From assembly GCA_027625915.1 (NCBI GenBank), contig JANTQA010000051.1, forward strand, positions 3,968,501 through 4,032,500: 64,000 nt of DNA, written 5' to 3'. Made by a program: the position numbers and the translations under genes. Origin of the DNA: Anaeramoeba flamelloides (taxonomy: Eukaryota > Metamonada > Anaeramoebidae). The stretch's first letter is position 1. Each line of letters starts with the position of its first letter. Shown here in pieces: positions 26,505 through 38,214 of the stretch. The notes under the pieces were generated by a model. It made no database searches. It saw only the letters and a list, made by a program, of their open reading frames with translations, and had not been told where the DNA came from.

Positions 26505-28544
26505 TTTGGATTAGTTCTCTTAAAGAAATTTAATAAAAATTTACTTTGGAATTCTGAAAAAAAAATGAATTTTCAAATAAAAAACAATTCATTTATATTT
26601 TTTTGAGTAACCGTTATTTTTATCTTGTTGTTTATCTGTAAGCGCGCTTGAAGTTTTCTGATTATTGTTCATATTTAGTGGTTTTGTTTTTCCAAAATCA
26701 TTTTTACAATTGAAGATCTTAGTAATTTTTACCGTTATCTAACAATTACCTCCAATTATTCAAGAAGACCTAAAAAATAAAGAAAATGATAACAGTGTTG
26801 GACATTTTCATGGTAATTTTATCAGTTTATTATTGGATAGATTTTTTTAGACAATTTTAATTGGAATGATAAATTTGAACCTTTTTTGATGAAAAAAGGA
26901 GAATTGATATCATTAATTTTTAATATAGTGATTTTAATTTGGGACTGTTAAAATTAATTTGAGAAAATCATAACAAAAGCTTTTATGTTCTTTTTTAAAA
27001 TTACCCAAACTCTGTATTAACTGTCATAACTAAAACTCATGAATTTTCAAAAATTCCATTTTTCAGATCAATTGAAAATAAAAGTAAAAATTCGAAGAAA
27101 TTTTTCCTTGTTTAAGAAAAAAAATCTTTATATAAATTATTGAGAAACCACTAACCGTTATAATTGGGATATTGATTAAATATTCCAAAAGGTATCAATA
27201 TAAACCCTTTGGTTTATCAGGAATTAAAAAAGATCTGACACTGAAAAAATAATTTGAATTATTAAGACTATTTGTGGCAAAATAAAATAAACAAAATTTA
27301 CATTCAGCATTCCAAAAAATAGTTTTCAAATCATGTAAGATTATAAATCCAAAAACCCATAAATAAGTTTAGACTATTAATTTTCTCTTTTAGAATTGAG
27401 GACTTTATAAATTTATTAATTATTGGGTTGTGCTTTTTTTTGAAAATTGTCTGAAAATATTGATCTTTTTATTTTGCAATTAACAGTATCTAAATATTTG
27501 ATAAACTTTATCTCTAAAACAATGATAAATTTTTTCCAAAATCAATTATTACACTTTTCTTTGGTTTTTTTATTTATAAAATAAATATTTTTTTAATTTA
27601 AATATTTCTTTTGAAGTAAAAAACAATTGATAAATAGAGTTTAAGATTTGTTAACAATTAATTAAAATAACTATATCCACACAAGAAGAAAAAATCAACC
27701 GAGTTTGAGATTACAGTCATTTTAAAAAAGTGTTTATTATTTTTTTATTTAAGTGATGTATCTAATCTGCAGTGACCACCTTTAACCCATTACTAATATT
27801 TAACAAGTTTTTTTTTTTTAGACTTGGGTATTGGGAAGAGGAAGACAAACATATATTCTTGGTTCAGATTTGAATTAATTTTATGGTTTGATCTTTGATT
27901 AATGTAAATGGTTCAATAATTTTAAATACTTTTGATTCAAAAATTTTGTAAAAATTAAAAAATTTCTGAGATAAAATGATTTTTTTGATAAAAATTCTAA
28001 AAATGATCTTTTCTCATTTTTTTTTGTCAAAAAATTACATTCTATTTATTTATTAATGAAGAGAGGTGCTTTACCAAAATGATAAAAAATAAATATATAA
28101 TCTTTTTATATCTTCATAATATTTTTTTTAAAATGTATTAATAGAACCCTATTTATTTTTTATATTCCGTTTTCGTCATATTGATTTGTTTCGTTTATTT
28201 CTACAGTGAGCTTATATTATTTTCAGGAGTGAAATTTTCAGAATGGATAAAGCAAAAAAACATGGATTATTTACCTCACATTAGATCAAGATCAAAATTT
28301 TTTTGAGTGTTTTGTGTTTTGACAAAGTGAGGAAATTTTATTATTAGGAATTTCTTTGCTTTAGATTCCAGTCTTTAACCCACATTTATGGGTTAGTCAC
28401 TAATGTTTTAAAATAGAAAAATTTTATAATGTTTTAATTCTAAAAAAGTCTTCATTTTTTTGAAATAGTAAACTTTATAATTTCTACAGTTTGTTAAATA
28501 TACCATGTTCACTTTTTTTGTGTGTTTTTTATCATTATATGTTC
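26505..28544. other. Upstream region of the CARMIL-like gene
   Basis: No gene or clear repeat boundary seen. Should contain the minus-strand promoter of the CARMIL-like gene, but I see no motif I can defend. Confidence 0.55.
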
Positions 28545-28735
28545 AACCAGTTCCGCTTTTAAAGTACAAACTTCAACGAAATTTAAGGCACAATAAATTT
28601 CTCAAATTAAGGCAAAAAACAAATTTTAGTAAAATAAATTGTAAAAAAATAAATTCTAAATTTTGTGCCGCAAGATTGAGATTTATAGTGCCTTAATTTA
28701 GTTGAAAGTTTGTACTTTAAAAATGGAAGTAGCTA
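28545..28735. mobile_element. Palindromic TIR element (MITE), copy 1
   Basis: About 190-bp hairpin-forming repeat. One arm reads agttccgcttttaaagtac with aatttaaggcaca, the other is its complement ending gtactttaaaaatggaagt. Most diverged terminal sequences of the six copies. Confidence 0.75.
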
Positions 28736-30903
28736 TATTGTTTTTGTAAAGAACTATTTTTTTTTTTTTAATGTTTTCTTTTTTTCTTTAAACTGTTGTT
28801 TTTGGTTTTGACATTGGGTTTTAAATAAAAATCACAGTTCAATATAACTATACTTTCAAATTAAACAATATTTACAATAGATCATTATATCAAAGTTTTT
28901 TTCTACAACCTTGGAGACCAACCCCCTCATAAAAGAAATCTAATTCAACCAAATTTAAACAAAACAACACCAAAATCTCCAACAAACAAATCTTTCCATT
29001 TGAATATATACAAAAAGAAAAACAATAAACATGATAAAAAGAGTTTCTTAAGAACTACGTGTCGGATTCAACAATTTTTCTCTAAAGATTTTGGTTCAAT
29101 TCCATTTGAAAAGTAAAGTTAAGATCTTCAAAATATTCTCCAATTTGGATCGAAAAATCATTTTTTGTCATTTTTTTGATGAAAAATGAAAAAGAAAAAT
29201 TGAGATACGTAGCTTCGAACACCTTGTTAAGGAACGTAAAAATGAAAAAGAAAAATAACAACGAGTTTCTTGAAGATAAAAATTGAAGATCTTGTTGATA
29301 ATTTCAAATACTCTCTCTAATAACCAACTCTAACTTTCAAAGATTACATTGTTAGGATTTATTAATCTTTGGGTTGCCCAAATTTTTCCACTTGTTCCAT
29401 AAATTATAGCAATTCTTACAAAAGTATTGCAATTTTCCTTGTGATTTTGAATTTTTTCTCTTCTTTTCTTTTCTTTTTGGGAAAAACTGAATTTCCCCGC
29501 CATGCTTCTGAGGATAATATTTCCTCGAATTGTTTTTTGATCAAAATGATCAATGCCAAACGCACTTCACATTATTTTGGTGTTTTCTAGTTAGGTTTTT
29601 TTTTGTTTGGATCGTGTCTTTCAAAACCCAATTTACATTGACACAGCAAATTGGGTTGAGGCTTTGTGGGAAAGGTTTTGAAGTTTTTTTCATGAAAGGA
29701 TCTTTTCGAAATTAAATTTGCAAAACGAGTCAAGTCTTTTTTTATTTAAAAAAAAATTATTATGTCAGTTGGAAAAAATGATCATTTTTTTTTGGGAAAA
29801 GTGAATTTTAGGAGATTTATTCAAACACCAAACACATTATCGTAGTCATTATTCAAAATTTTGTTTGTTTTCAAATGAACAAACTTTTTCAGCAAAAATT
29901 TTTCACTTTCCTAATTTTTGATCTCTTAGAACAATTTTTAAAACCTTCTCATCTTAACCCCACAACCAAAAAAAAATCACTTAGTCGTACCGGCAATGTA
30001 TAAAGGTTTTAAAAATTGTTCTAAAAAGTTATTTTCTCAAAAAGTCGATTTTTGCCAACGTTCTTTGTCATTTCGAGATACGAGGAGACCAAAATTTACG
30101 CAAAAAATGACATTTTTTGGTTCTTAGATCTCACCGAAGAAAATTTTGTGAGAGTTACAAACCCACAGAACACGATTGGAACACACTTGACCTTGGATTT
30201 CAATATGAAATGTAGTTCTTAAAAACTTTTTTGCTTTTTATCTCGATATGAGCAAAAATGAGATATTATTTTTACAAGTTTATTTTGAAAAATACATTCC
30301 AAAAAAAAAAAAATTCATTTCATTTTCCCATTTTCCTTTAATCAATCGTCTTCAAATCATATCGCGCTAATTGTATAGCTTTTTTTTTTTTATTTGGCTT
30401 TTTTTTTTTTTTGCCTATTTTGGATGAGATAAGAACCCCTAGGAATAAATATTTCATATAGAATCAAAAGTTAATTAGTCACCATTTTTTCTGATTCAAA
30501 TTCTACGGGAACTTGTCCAAGGACCAAAGTATTTAAAAATCAATTCTTTTTCAATTATTTTCATAATGAGAGAGAATTTAAATCATCTAAAAAGATCAAT
30601 AATCATTGATTATATCAATTTCTTTTAATTTTTCTTTCAATTAGAAGAAAAAATATTTTGAAAAACTTTGAAAAAAATTTTATTTATGTTTTCAAGAATG
30701 ACAATCTTTTCTCAAGACACACTTTACTGTTAAAAATAAAAATACTCTTGAAAAATTTTTATTTCAACCACAGAAGAAAAAAAAGACAAAAAAGATTAAA
30801 AAAATGGAAAACAACACTTCAAAACACTTTTTGTAAAAACCACAATAAAAGATTGAAAAAAAATATTTATTTCAACTAATATGGGTTATTGAACAAATTG
30901 TAT
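28736..30903. other. GC-elevated unassigned block with protein-like stretches
   Basis: Between about 29050 and 30240 the DNA is visibly less AT-rich than its surroundings. Minus strand near 29560-29345 reads open with QGKLQYFCKNCYNLWNKWKN; plus strand 30023-30226 reads open with NDIFWFLDLTEENFVRVTNP and stops at TAA. Neither has a start codon or a family I recognise. Could be exons of an undetected gene or a decayed transposon. Confidence 0.3.
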
Positions 30904-31104
30904 ACAGTCCGTTGCACTTTAAGGCACAAAATTCAACAAAAATTAAGGCACTATAAATCTCAAATTAAAGTAAAAAAGTCAAATTCTAGAAAAATAATTT
31001 GTAAAAAAAAAAAAATTCCAAAAAATTTAATGCTATAATTTGATATTTTTTTTGTTCTTGAAATTTTCATTGAAAGTTTATGCCTTAAAGTGGAACTGAC
31101 TGTA
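30904..31104. mobile_element. Palindromic TIR element (MITE), copy 2
   Basis: About 200 bp from acagtccgttgcactttaag to cttaaagtggaactgactgt. Same family as copies at 35405, 37107 and 38126. Confidence 0.8.
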
Positions 31105-31451
31105 AACAAAATTCAAAGAAAATCTTTAATCTATTAAGATATTTTTCTTTAAATATGATTTTTCATAAAATTTCAAAGTTCTATTGAGTAAAAAATTCAA
31201 AAAAATAAAATATATTTGTATATTAAATAGGGAATTTACCTCCCTGTTTTATATTTTATTTGTTTTTTCAAATTTTTTTTCAAAAAAAATAGAGTAAACC
31301 CCTTAATTTTAAAAATTGAATAAAAAAAATTCAAGATTCCATGAAACTTAAAAATTAACCTTTTTTGGACAGAATATTTTTTAATTGCTAGCATGAGTCT
31401 TCAATTTTTTTTTTATGTTCCAAAAATTTGAATCATAGTTTACATATTACC

Positions 31452-32312
31452 ATTGTGAAAAAAATTTGTGTCATTAAAAAAAATTGGGCCAGTCAAAAAT
31501 TTGTTTTCGTTTTTTAAATAATAAATATTAGCAAAATGATTTTTGATCAAAGTAAAATTTTATGAACAAATCTGACATTTAATAAAAACCAAAGTCATTA
31601 TCAATAATAATTTTCAAATGCAATATTAAATTGTTGCATTTTAAACTTTTGGAATTACCGTGGGACTCCAAAAATACAAAAATTTATTATTAATTGTCAA
31701 CTTTACTAATAATAAGAGAACTATTTAATAGGAAATATTAAAATCTATTAATTCAATAAGATATTTATCATTGTTAATAAACGCAAATTTATCACGGTTA
31801 ATCTTAAATATCCTTTTAAACCAAATTGAATCATAAATTCTTCCAAAAAAGCTGTTTTTTAAAAGAGGTTGTTTTCCACTAATGTTTACAATCAAAACTT
31901 CAAAATACCGAAATATCAAGATTTCAGAAACCATTTAAATTCTAAAAATCCTCATAGACAAACCTTAATTTAAAACTGTTATTAATTTTTGGTCTTCCCA
32001 AACAATAATTAACTTGATCTTGTAATGTTTTCTAATAAAAAAAAATTAACATTTTTAGTAAAGTTTACAATTAAAAATAAATTTTTGTTTTTTAGAGTTC
32101 CACAGTAATTCCAAAAGTTTAAAATGCAACAATTTAATATTGCATTTGAAAATTATTATTGATAATGACTTTGGTTTTTATTAAATGTCAGATTTGTTCA
32201 TAAAATTTTACTTTGATCAAAAACCATTTTGCTAATTTTTACTATTTAAAAAACGAAAACAAATTTTTGACTGGCCCAATTTTTTTTAATGACACAAATT
32301 TTTTTCACAATA
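31452..32312. repeat. Inverted repeat with about 260-bp arms
   Basis: Left arm 31452-31710 and right arm 32052-32312 are complementary with few mismatches (for example attgggccagtcaaaaattt at 31483 and its complement near 32265). The spacer is about 340 bp. No open frame of note; probably a MITE or foldback element. Confidence 0.82.
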
Positions 32313-32914
32313 GTTAAAATGTTTTTTGAATAACAACTTTCATTTTGAATTTTTTGAAAATGGAAAATATGAATAGAAAGATCAATTTTGTTTTATTTAA
32401 AATTTTATTAGTTCTTTTGAACTCTGTTACTGATCAATTCTAATAAATTTCAAAAAAATTTTCGTTCAATTTACATTTTTATAAATCTTGGAACTGAATC
32501 TTATCAAACAGTCCAGTGATAAAGAATATTTTCAAGGTTAACTAATTTTACAGAGTTTCTTCACACTTGGCTTCATAAAATGCTTTATTTCAAAGTTGAG
32601 CATTAAAATTTCAAAAAGGAAAATCAAGTAAAAATTTTCAATCATAAATTGCAGTTTATCAGTAAAGAATAAATTTGAATTTTTGGTATTTTGCATTTTG
32701 TGTTGCTTTTTTTTTGTATTACTCTCAATTTTTGTATTAGTCTCAAAGATGTTTATAAATCTTGTTGATTATTTTGGAAGAACGAATGATGTTCGTTGAA
32801 ATTAAGTTGATATTTCATAGTAAAAGATCGAAACGATGTGTTATAAAAAAAATAACATTCGAATTTTCAAATAAAAAATTATTTCAATAACACATAAATC
32901 ATAGTTATAATGTC
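32313..32914. other. AT-rich DNA upstream of tRNA-Asp
   Basis: Nothing recognised apart from the inverted repeat ending at 32312. Confidence 0.6.
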
Positions 32915-32985
32915 TTCCGATTAGTATAGAGGTAGAATGCCTGACTGTCACTCAGGTGGCCGGGGTTCAATTCCCCGATCGGAAG
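32915..32985 (+). tRNA. tRNA-Asp (anticodon GTC)
   Basis: Full cloverleaf. Acceptor stem TTCCGAT pairs with ATCGGAA (7 bp), discriminator G at 32985. Anticodon stem CCTGA/TCAGG encloses loop CTGTCAC with anticodon GTC at 32947-32949. T-stem CGGGG/CCCCG encloses TTCAATT. No intron; CCA is not encoded, as expected in a eukaryote. It lies alone in repeat-rich intergenic DNA. Confidence 0.97.
32964..32974 (+). promoter_or_regulatory. Internal B box of tRNA-Asp
   Basis: GGTTCAATTCC matches the RNA polymerase III B-box consensus GGTTCNANNCC within the T arm. Confidence 0.85.
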
Positions 32986-35404
32986 TACTTCTTTTTTTTT
33001 TTAAACCTACTTATCATAAACATCAGATGATAAACTCTTTAAAAAACGTAAAATTAGAACGATTTGTTAATTTTTTTTTGAGATATTTGTTGATCCAAGA
33101 TCAATTCCAAAAAATAAATTTAACAAAATTTTTCCTTTTCAAAATTTTGTGAAAATATAATTAATGACTTTCACTTTGACAATTTTTGGCTATTTGGGGA
33201 CCAACCTTTTCAACTTTATTTTACAAATTAATGTCGAATAAAAAATGCGAAAAATTTTGTCATTTTAAAAATAAAATTATTCAAAAAAAAATAAAAACCT
33301 CTTTTCTGGAATACAACTGTTTATGAAGGATTTTCATCATTTGAATTTATGATCTTGTAAATAAGATTTAGTATTAGAGAATGTGACGATTTGTAGACAC
33401 AAATATCATATGTTAAGAATTTTGTACAAGTGGCTAATTCGAAACTCTCCCAACAGGTTAGTCATTTTCGAAAAAACTCACAAAATATCACAAGAAGACT
33501 CTAAAGAAAGATAATGACTTTTTACAAGCTTTTAAACACGTTCCAAAACTTTAAAACAATAAAATTAATTTTAGTTAAGCAAATAATTTGAAAAAATTCA
33601 ATACTTTTCATTCAAAATTACTTTTTTATTCCATCCACAAACAATTTTTTCAAGTTTTTTTTTTTACATTTTATACAACTTTCAAAAGATTTGTCTCAAG
33701 AGTAATTTGAAAACCAACTCTTTTATAAGTAATGTTAACTTGCATAATAAAAAGATCAAAACTATCCGTTGGCTTTTTAAAAAAACAAAATTCCAAGAAT
33801 TCAAATAAATCGTCACTTTTACTTGTTCTAAAGGTAAATGAAAAATTTAAGGGATTACTGTCACTATAGATTTCTCTATAATCAAAGTATGTTGTAAAGG
33901 GGTGTAATTAGTTTTAGTGAGCTAAGGTCCAAATAGCTCTAAAAAAATCTTTTATAAATCTTATTGGAACAAAAAATTATTACATTTTTTACTACAGATC
34001 ACTAATCAAATATTTTCATTTTACAAATTTTTTTTAATTCCTTTACCAAATCTAATAATAGATACCCAGAACACAGTATTCTGGTATTTAATAATTTAGA
34101 TTTAGAACTCCAAAAGTAACAATTTTTATCATTTTTGAATTTCAAAGATTAACTCAATAATCTTCAATATAAAAAAAACAAAAAACTGTTTTATTTTGTT
34201 TCCCTGGTATAAAGCTTAATTGTAATATCAATATATGTCCCTACGAACCAAAAAACACTAAAAAAGGGAAAACTGATCAAATACCTTCCATTAATACCAA
34301 TAAAAAAACTAAAAGAAAAAATTAAAATAAATAAAGTTTCAATTTAACTTTTTCTTGAAAACATTTTTTTGCCAAAATGATTGAATTCAAACTTGAAATT
34401 ATGTATATTTTTAGATTCAGTATCTTGTTTTAACTCATTTACAAAAACAAATTCTAAATTCTGGGGAATTTTCTTTTCATAAAAGGCACTAATTTGGTCC
34501 TCAAATGTTTTTTTTTAGTTTTAAATGGGAAAATTAAAAAAAAGTTAAACTAAAAGGATAAACTCTCTGGAAAAGAATTCTAATTTAATATATTAACTTA
34601 TTCTTTGATTTCAAACTTTTCTCAACCCCAATTTTTCAAAAAAAAATAAAAAAGTGCACAGTAATTTCAAAAAATAATTTTGATATTCAAAAATTGAGAG
34701 TGTTTTTATTCTAAAAAAATTTATCCCAGTGTTTAATTCAATTAAGTATGAAACTTAGTTTTTGAAAAATATTAATCAGAAAAAAATAGTGCTTAATTTT
34801 ATTAAGGACATATTTGCAATATTTCAGAAAAAATTAGTCTATTTGTGTAGACATTATTTTGATCAATCTAATTTTTAAAAAAAAAACGAATTTTTTAGTA
34901 ACTAATCCACATTTCGCCACAAATTTTAAGAAAGATATTTTGTTGCTTTGTAGTCTGAATATTGATAATTCAGCCTTTAAATTTATGGCAAAATTTAGAT
35001 TTTATTCTGAAATTGTTGACTTTTTTTGCTAATACACAGATCATTTTTATTTGATGAGATCAACAAATATTACTACTTGACTAATTGAATTTTTTAGATA
35101 CATTTGAACCATGTAGCACTAACGCGATTAAACCCAATAACAACACATTTAGATCCTAGGCTTCTCTTGGTAGAGGTTAATCCCTTTGTATTTTCTTTTT
35201 AGAATTAAAAATTTCAAATTTTAGAAGATTTATTAAAAATAAACAATCACAAGAATTCATATCAAATCTACAAAGGCTGTCAATTCTAAAAATTATATAA
35301 TACAACTGATTTGTGGAATTAAATCTAAAGTTCGAAGTTTACAGATTTTGAAAATCTTTTTTTGGAAGTCTGAAGGAAAATTATGCCCCCTTTATTTTTC
35401 TACT
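32986..35404. other. AT-rich DNA between tRNA-Asp and MITE copy 3
   Basis: Contains the reverse-orientation partner blocks (33850-35200) of the repeat at 3740-4500. No gene recognised. Confidence 0.55.
32992..33002 (+). terminator. RNA polymerase III T-run terminator of tRNA-Asp
   Basis: Eleven consecutive T residues begin seven bases after the tRNA 3' end, the normal Pol III stop signal. Confidence 0.85.
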
Positions 35405-35600
35405 ACAGTAAGTTTCACTTTTAAGGCACAAACTTTCAACGAAATTTGCTGCACAAAAAAAATCTCAAATTAAGTCACAAAATTCAGATTCTAGTAAAAT
35501 AATTTGTAAAAAAAAATTCCAAATTTTGTACCTTAATTTGAGATTTTTTGTTCCTTAAATTTCGTTGAAAGTTTGTGCCTTAAAAGTGAAACTGACTGTA
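35405..35600. mobile_element. Palindromic TIR element (MITE), copy 3
   Basis: About 196 bp, ends acagtaagtttcact and agtgaaactgactgta. Arms of about 75 bp are nearly perfect complements separated by a short AT loop (gtaaaataatttgtaaa). Confidence 0.85.
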
Positions 35601-37106
35601 ATATTAGTTTTAATCTTTAAATAAAAATGAGTTTTAATTCAAAGCCAAGGTAAAAAAAATTGCTATTATTATTCAAATTATAAACTGGAATAAAAATATC
35701 ACTTTCTTTTCCCTATTAATGGTTTCTATTAGGTTCTCAAAGTAATGGGTTTCAGTTTGTGGAAATATTTGAAATCGGAAATTGAAAATGAAGTGAAAAT
35801 TTCCCCCATTTATCCTTTAAATACCAGTAATGAAAAATGATTTTTTTTTTCACAAATTATTTCGGAAATATTGTAAATATAGTAATGTTATAATTATTCA
35901 TATAAAAAGAAAAAAAACTAATGATTCTAAGGGTTTTTATGTTGATGATTATTGAGAAAATCTTGGAAATTACAAATTAAAAAAAAGTTACTTTTTGATG
36001 TTCTAAATATGAATTATTAATTGGAATACTTTTTTTTTATTTTCATTTATATTTTTCGATTTAGAAAATGGTTCCATTCAAAAAAAAAATTGGAAAATGT
36101 TAATTTTTAATTGAGACCATCAGTAAAAATTCGGAAAACTTATAGTGAAACAAGATTTATAATAGATTTTTTAGAGTCATTTTAAATATCAAAGATAAAT
36201 AATATTTGTTCCAGATTACAAAATATTTCAATAATGTACAAAAGTTTTTTTACTCTAAAACTTTAAATTTGGCAAATATTTTCAAACATTTATTTATAAT
36301 AGTAAATTTCCCTTATAATCCGAAATTTGCCTAAATTTCATCAAGTTTTTTAAAAAAGATTCAAAATGATATTGATGTGCTAATATATTTATTGTCTTAT
36401 TTTTCTTTAGTACATATTTAAATTAGAATAAAAAGATGAAATAAACTCTATTCCACCCAAAGGGGACGACAAGTATGAATAATTCACTTTATTTTTAAGA
36501 ATAAAATAAACTCAGATTGTTTAGAAATAAGAGAAATAATAAACTTCGTATTAGAGTCGATAATAATTGAAAAAAAGCATGAAAAAATCATAAATTTCAA
36601 AAAAAAAAAGTTTAAAAAATTTTTAGATCCTTCCATTGGAATGTATCGTGTAAAATTCTCAATTTCTTTGGAAATAAAATTGTTGAAAATAAAATTTTTT
36701 ATTTTTAAATGTATGTATTTTAAAAGAACATACCAATCCCCACTTTTCTTAATGTTAATTTGGAGTTTCAAACACTTTTTTTTTCAAATTTATTTTTTAA
36801 AATCAAAAAGAAAATAAAAAAAACTAAAAAAGAAAAAGAAAAAAAAAATCTAAAAACAAAAAAAAATTAAAGAATGAGAAATGATGATATTGATCTATAA
36901 AAATGAAATATTAGTTTGAGAAGAATAATGAATTAAACCCATAGATTATGTTCTATTTTTTCAATAAATCTGCACATCATTTGACTGAAAAAGAGTATAA
37001 TTCAAAGAAAAAGTATTTAGTTATTGTATTTTTTTTATTTGATATTGGAAAAAAAAAAATAATTTTTCATTTTATATTTTTTTATAAAGATTTTTATTAT
37101 TTTTTT
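35601..37106. other. AT-rich DNA between MITE copies 3 and 4
   Basis: Contains a direct partner of the 4150-4370 block at 35935-36150. An open frame on the minus strand (36484-36771) is Phe/Lys-rich and unconvincing. Confidence 0.55.
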
Positions 37107-37284
37107 ACAGTCAGTTCCACTTTTAAGGTACAAACTTCAAAAAAAATCACAAATTAAATCACAAAATTCAGAATATAGTAAAATATTTTGTAAAAAAAAT
37201 TTCCAAATTTTATGTGTTAGTTTGAAATTTTTTTGTTCCTTAAAATTTTGTTGAAAGTTTGTACCTTAAATTGAAACTTACTGT
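37107..37284. mobile_element. Palindromic TIR element (MITE), copy 4
   Basis: About 178 bp, ends acagtcagttccact and ttgaaacttactgt. Left arm has a small deletion relative to copy 3. Confidence 0.8.
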
Positions 37285-37512
37285 AATTCTTGAAATTAGA
37301 AATTTTATTACAATAATAAAAATTAAAAACTCAATAGATTTTTTCATTAATAATAACAATCAAACAACATTGTTAATTATATAATAAAAAAAAGAAAAAT
37401 ATATAACCAAGAATTTTTTATACTTTTTTATTCAGCTAAAAATCAAATAAATATTTGTTCAAGAGAAAAAAGAAATTCATTTATATTTTTTCAAAATTAA
37501 AATTTTAATAGA

Positions 37513-37710
37513 GTCATTTTCACTTGTAATTCAAAAACTTTCTTTTAAATTTAAGACACAAAAAAAAATCAAATTAAGGCACAAAATTTTATACTTTCTT
37601 TTTAAAAATTATTTTTCTAGAATCTAAAATTTGATGCTTTAATTTGTATTTTTTTGTGTGTGTTTTTGAATTTTCGTGAAGTTTGTACATTAAAAGAGGA
37701 ACTGATTGTA
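37513..37710. mobile_element. Palindromic TIR element (MITE), copy 5, degenerate
   Basis: About 198 bp. Right arm ending taaaagaggaactgattgta is clear; the left arm is diverged. It lies only 230 bp from copy 4. Confidence 0.65.
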
Positions 37711-38197
37711 AAAATAATGTTTTAAAACTACAATTAAACAATATAAAATACTTGAAAAAACAAAACAAAAAAAAATGAAAAAATAATTTCATTTGTTAAA
37801 TTTGAATTGAACCAATCGAAACTTTTTTAATAGATAAATTAACAAATACTAGTTTTTAAAAAAAAAAAAAAAAAAAAAATCTATTTTAAATATTAAATCG
37901 TATTCAGCAATAATAAAATTACCTATAAAATGAGAATTTTTTTTTTCTATTTTGTTAGATCTAAAAATTTATGTGAATTTTGATTTTTTCAATCTGAATT
38001 AATCTAGATATTCCAAAATAATTTTTGATTTATGGTCTCTTATTCAATAAAATAGTTTATTTTATGTCTAGATTTTCAAAAGTCAGAAATTAAAAAAATC
38101 TTAAAAATTAAAACAAAAAAAAAATACAGTCAGTTTCACTTTTAAGGCACAAACTTTCAACGAAATTTAAGGCACAAAAAAAATCTCAAATTAAAGC

Positions 38198-38214
38198 ACA
38201 AAATTCAAATTCTA
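38198..38214. repeat. Target site duplication, left copy, of the LINE
   Basis: acaaaattcaaattcta, identical to 40248-40264. It belongs to the interrupted MITE and was duplicated on LINE insertion. Confidence 0.88.

Noticed and set aside
29091-29103. ggttcaattcca as a second tRNA B box.
   Set aside because: No acceptor, anticodon or D-arm can be formed around it.
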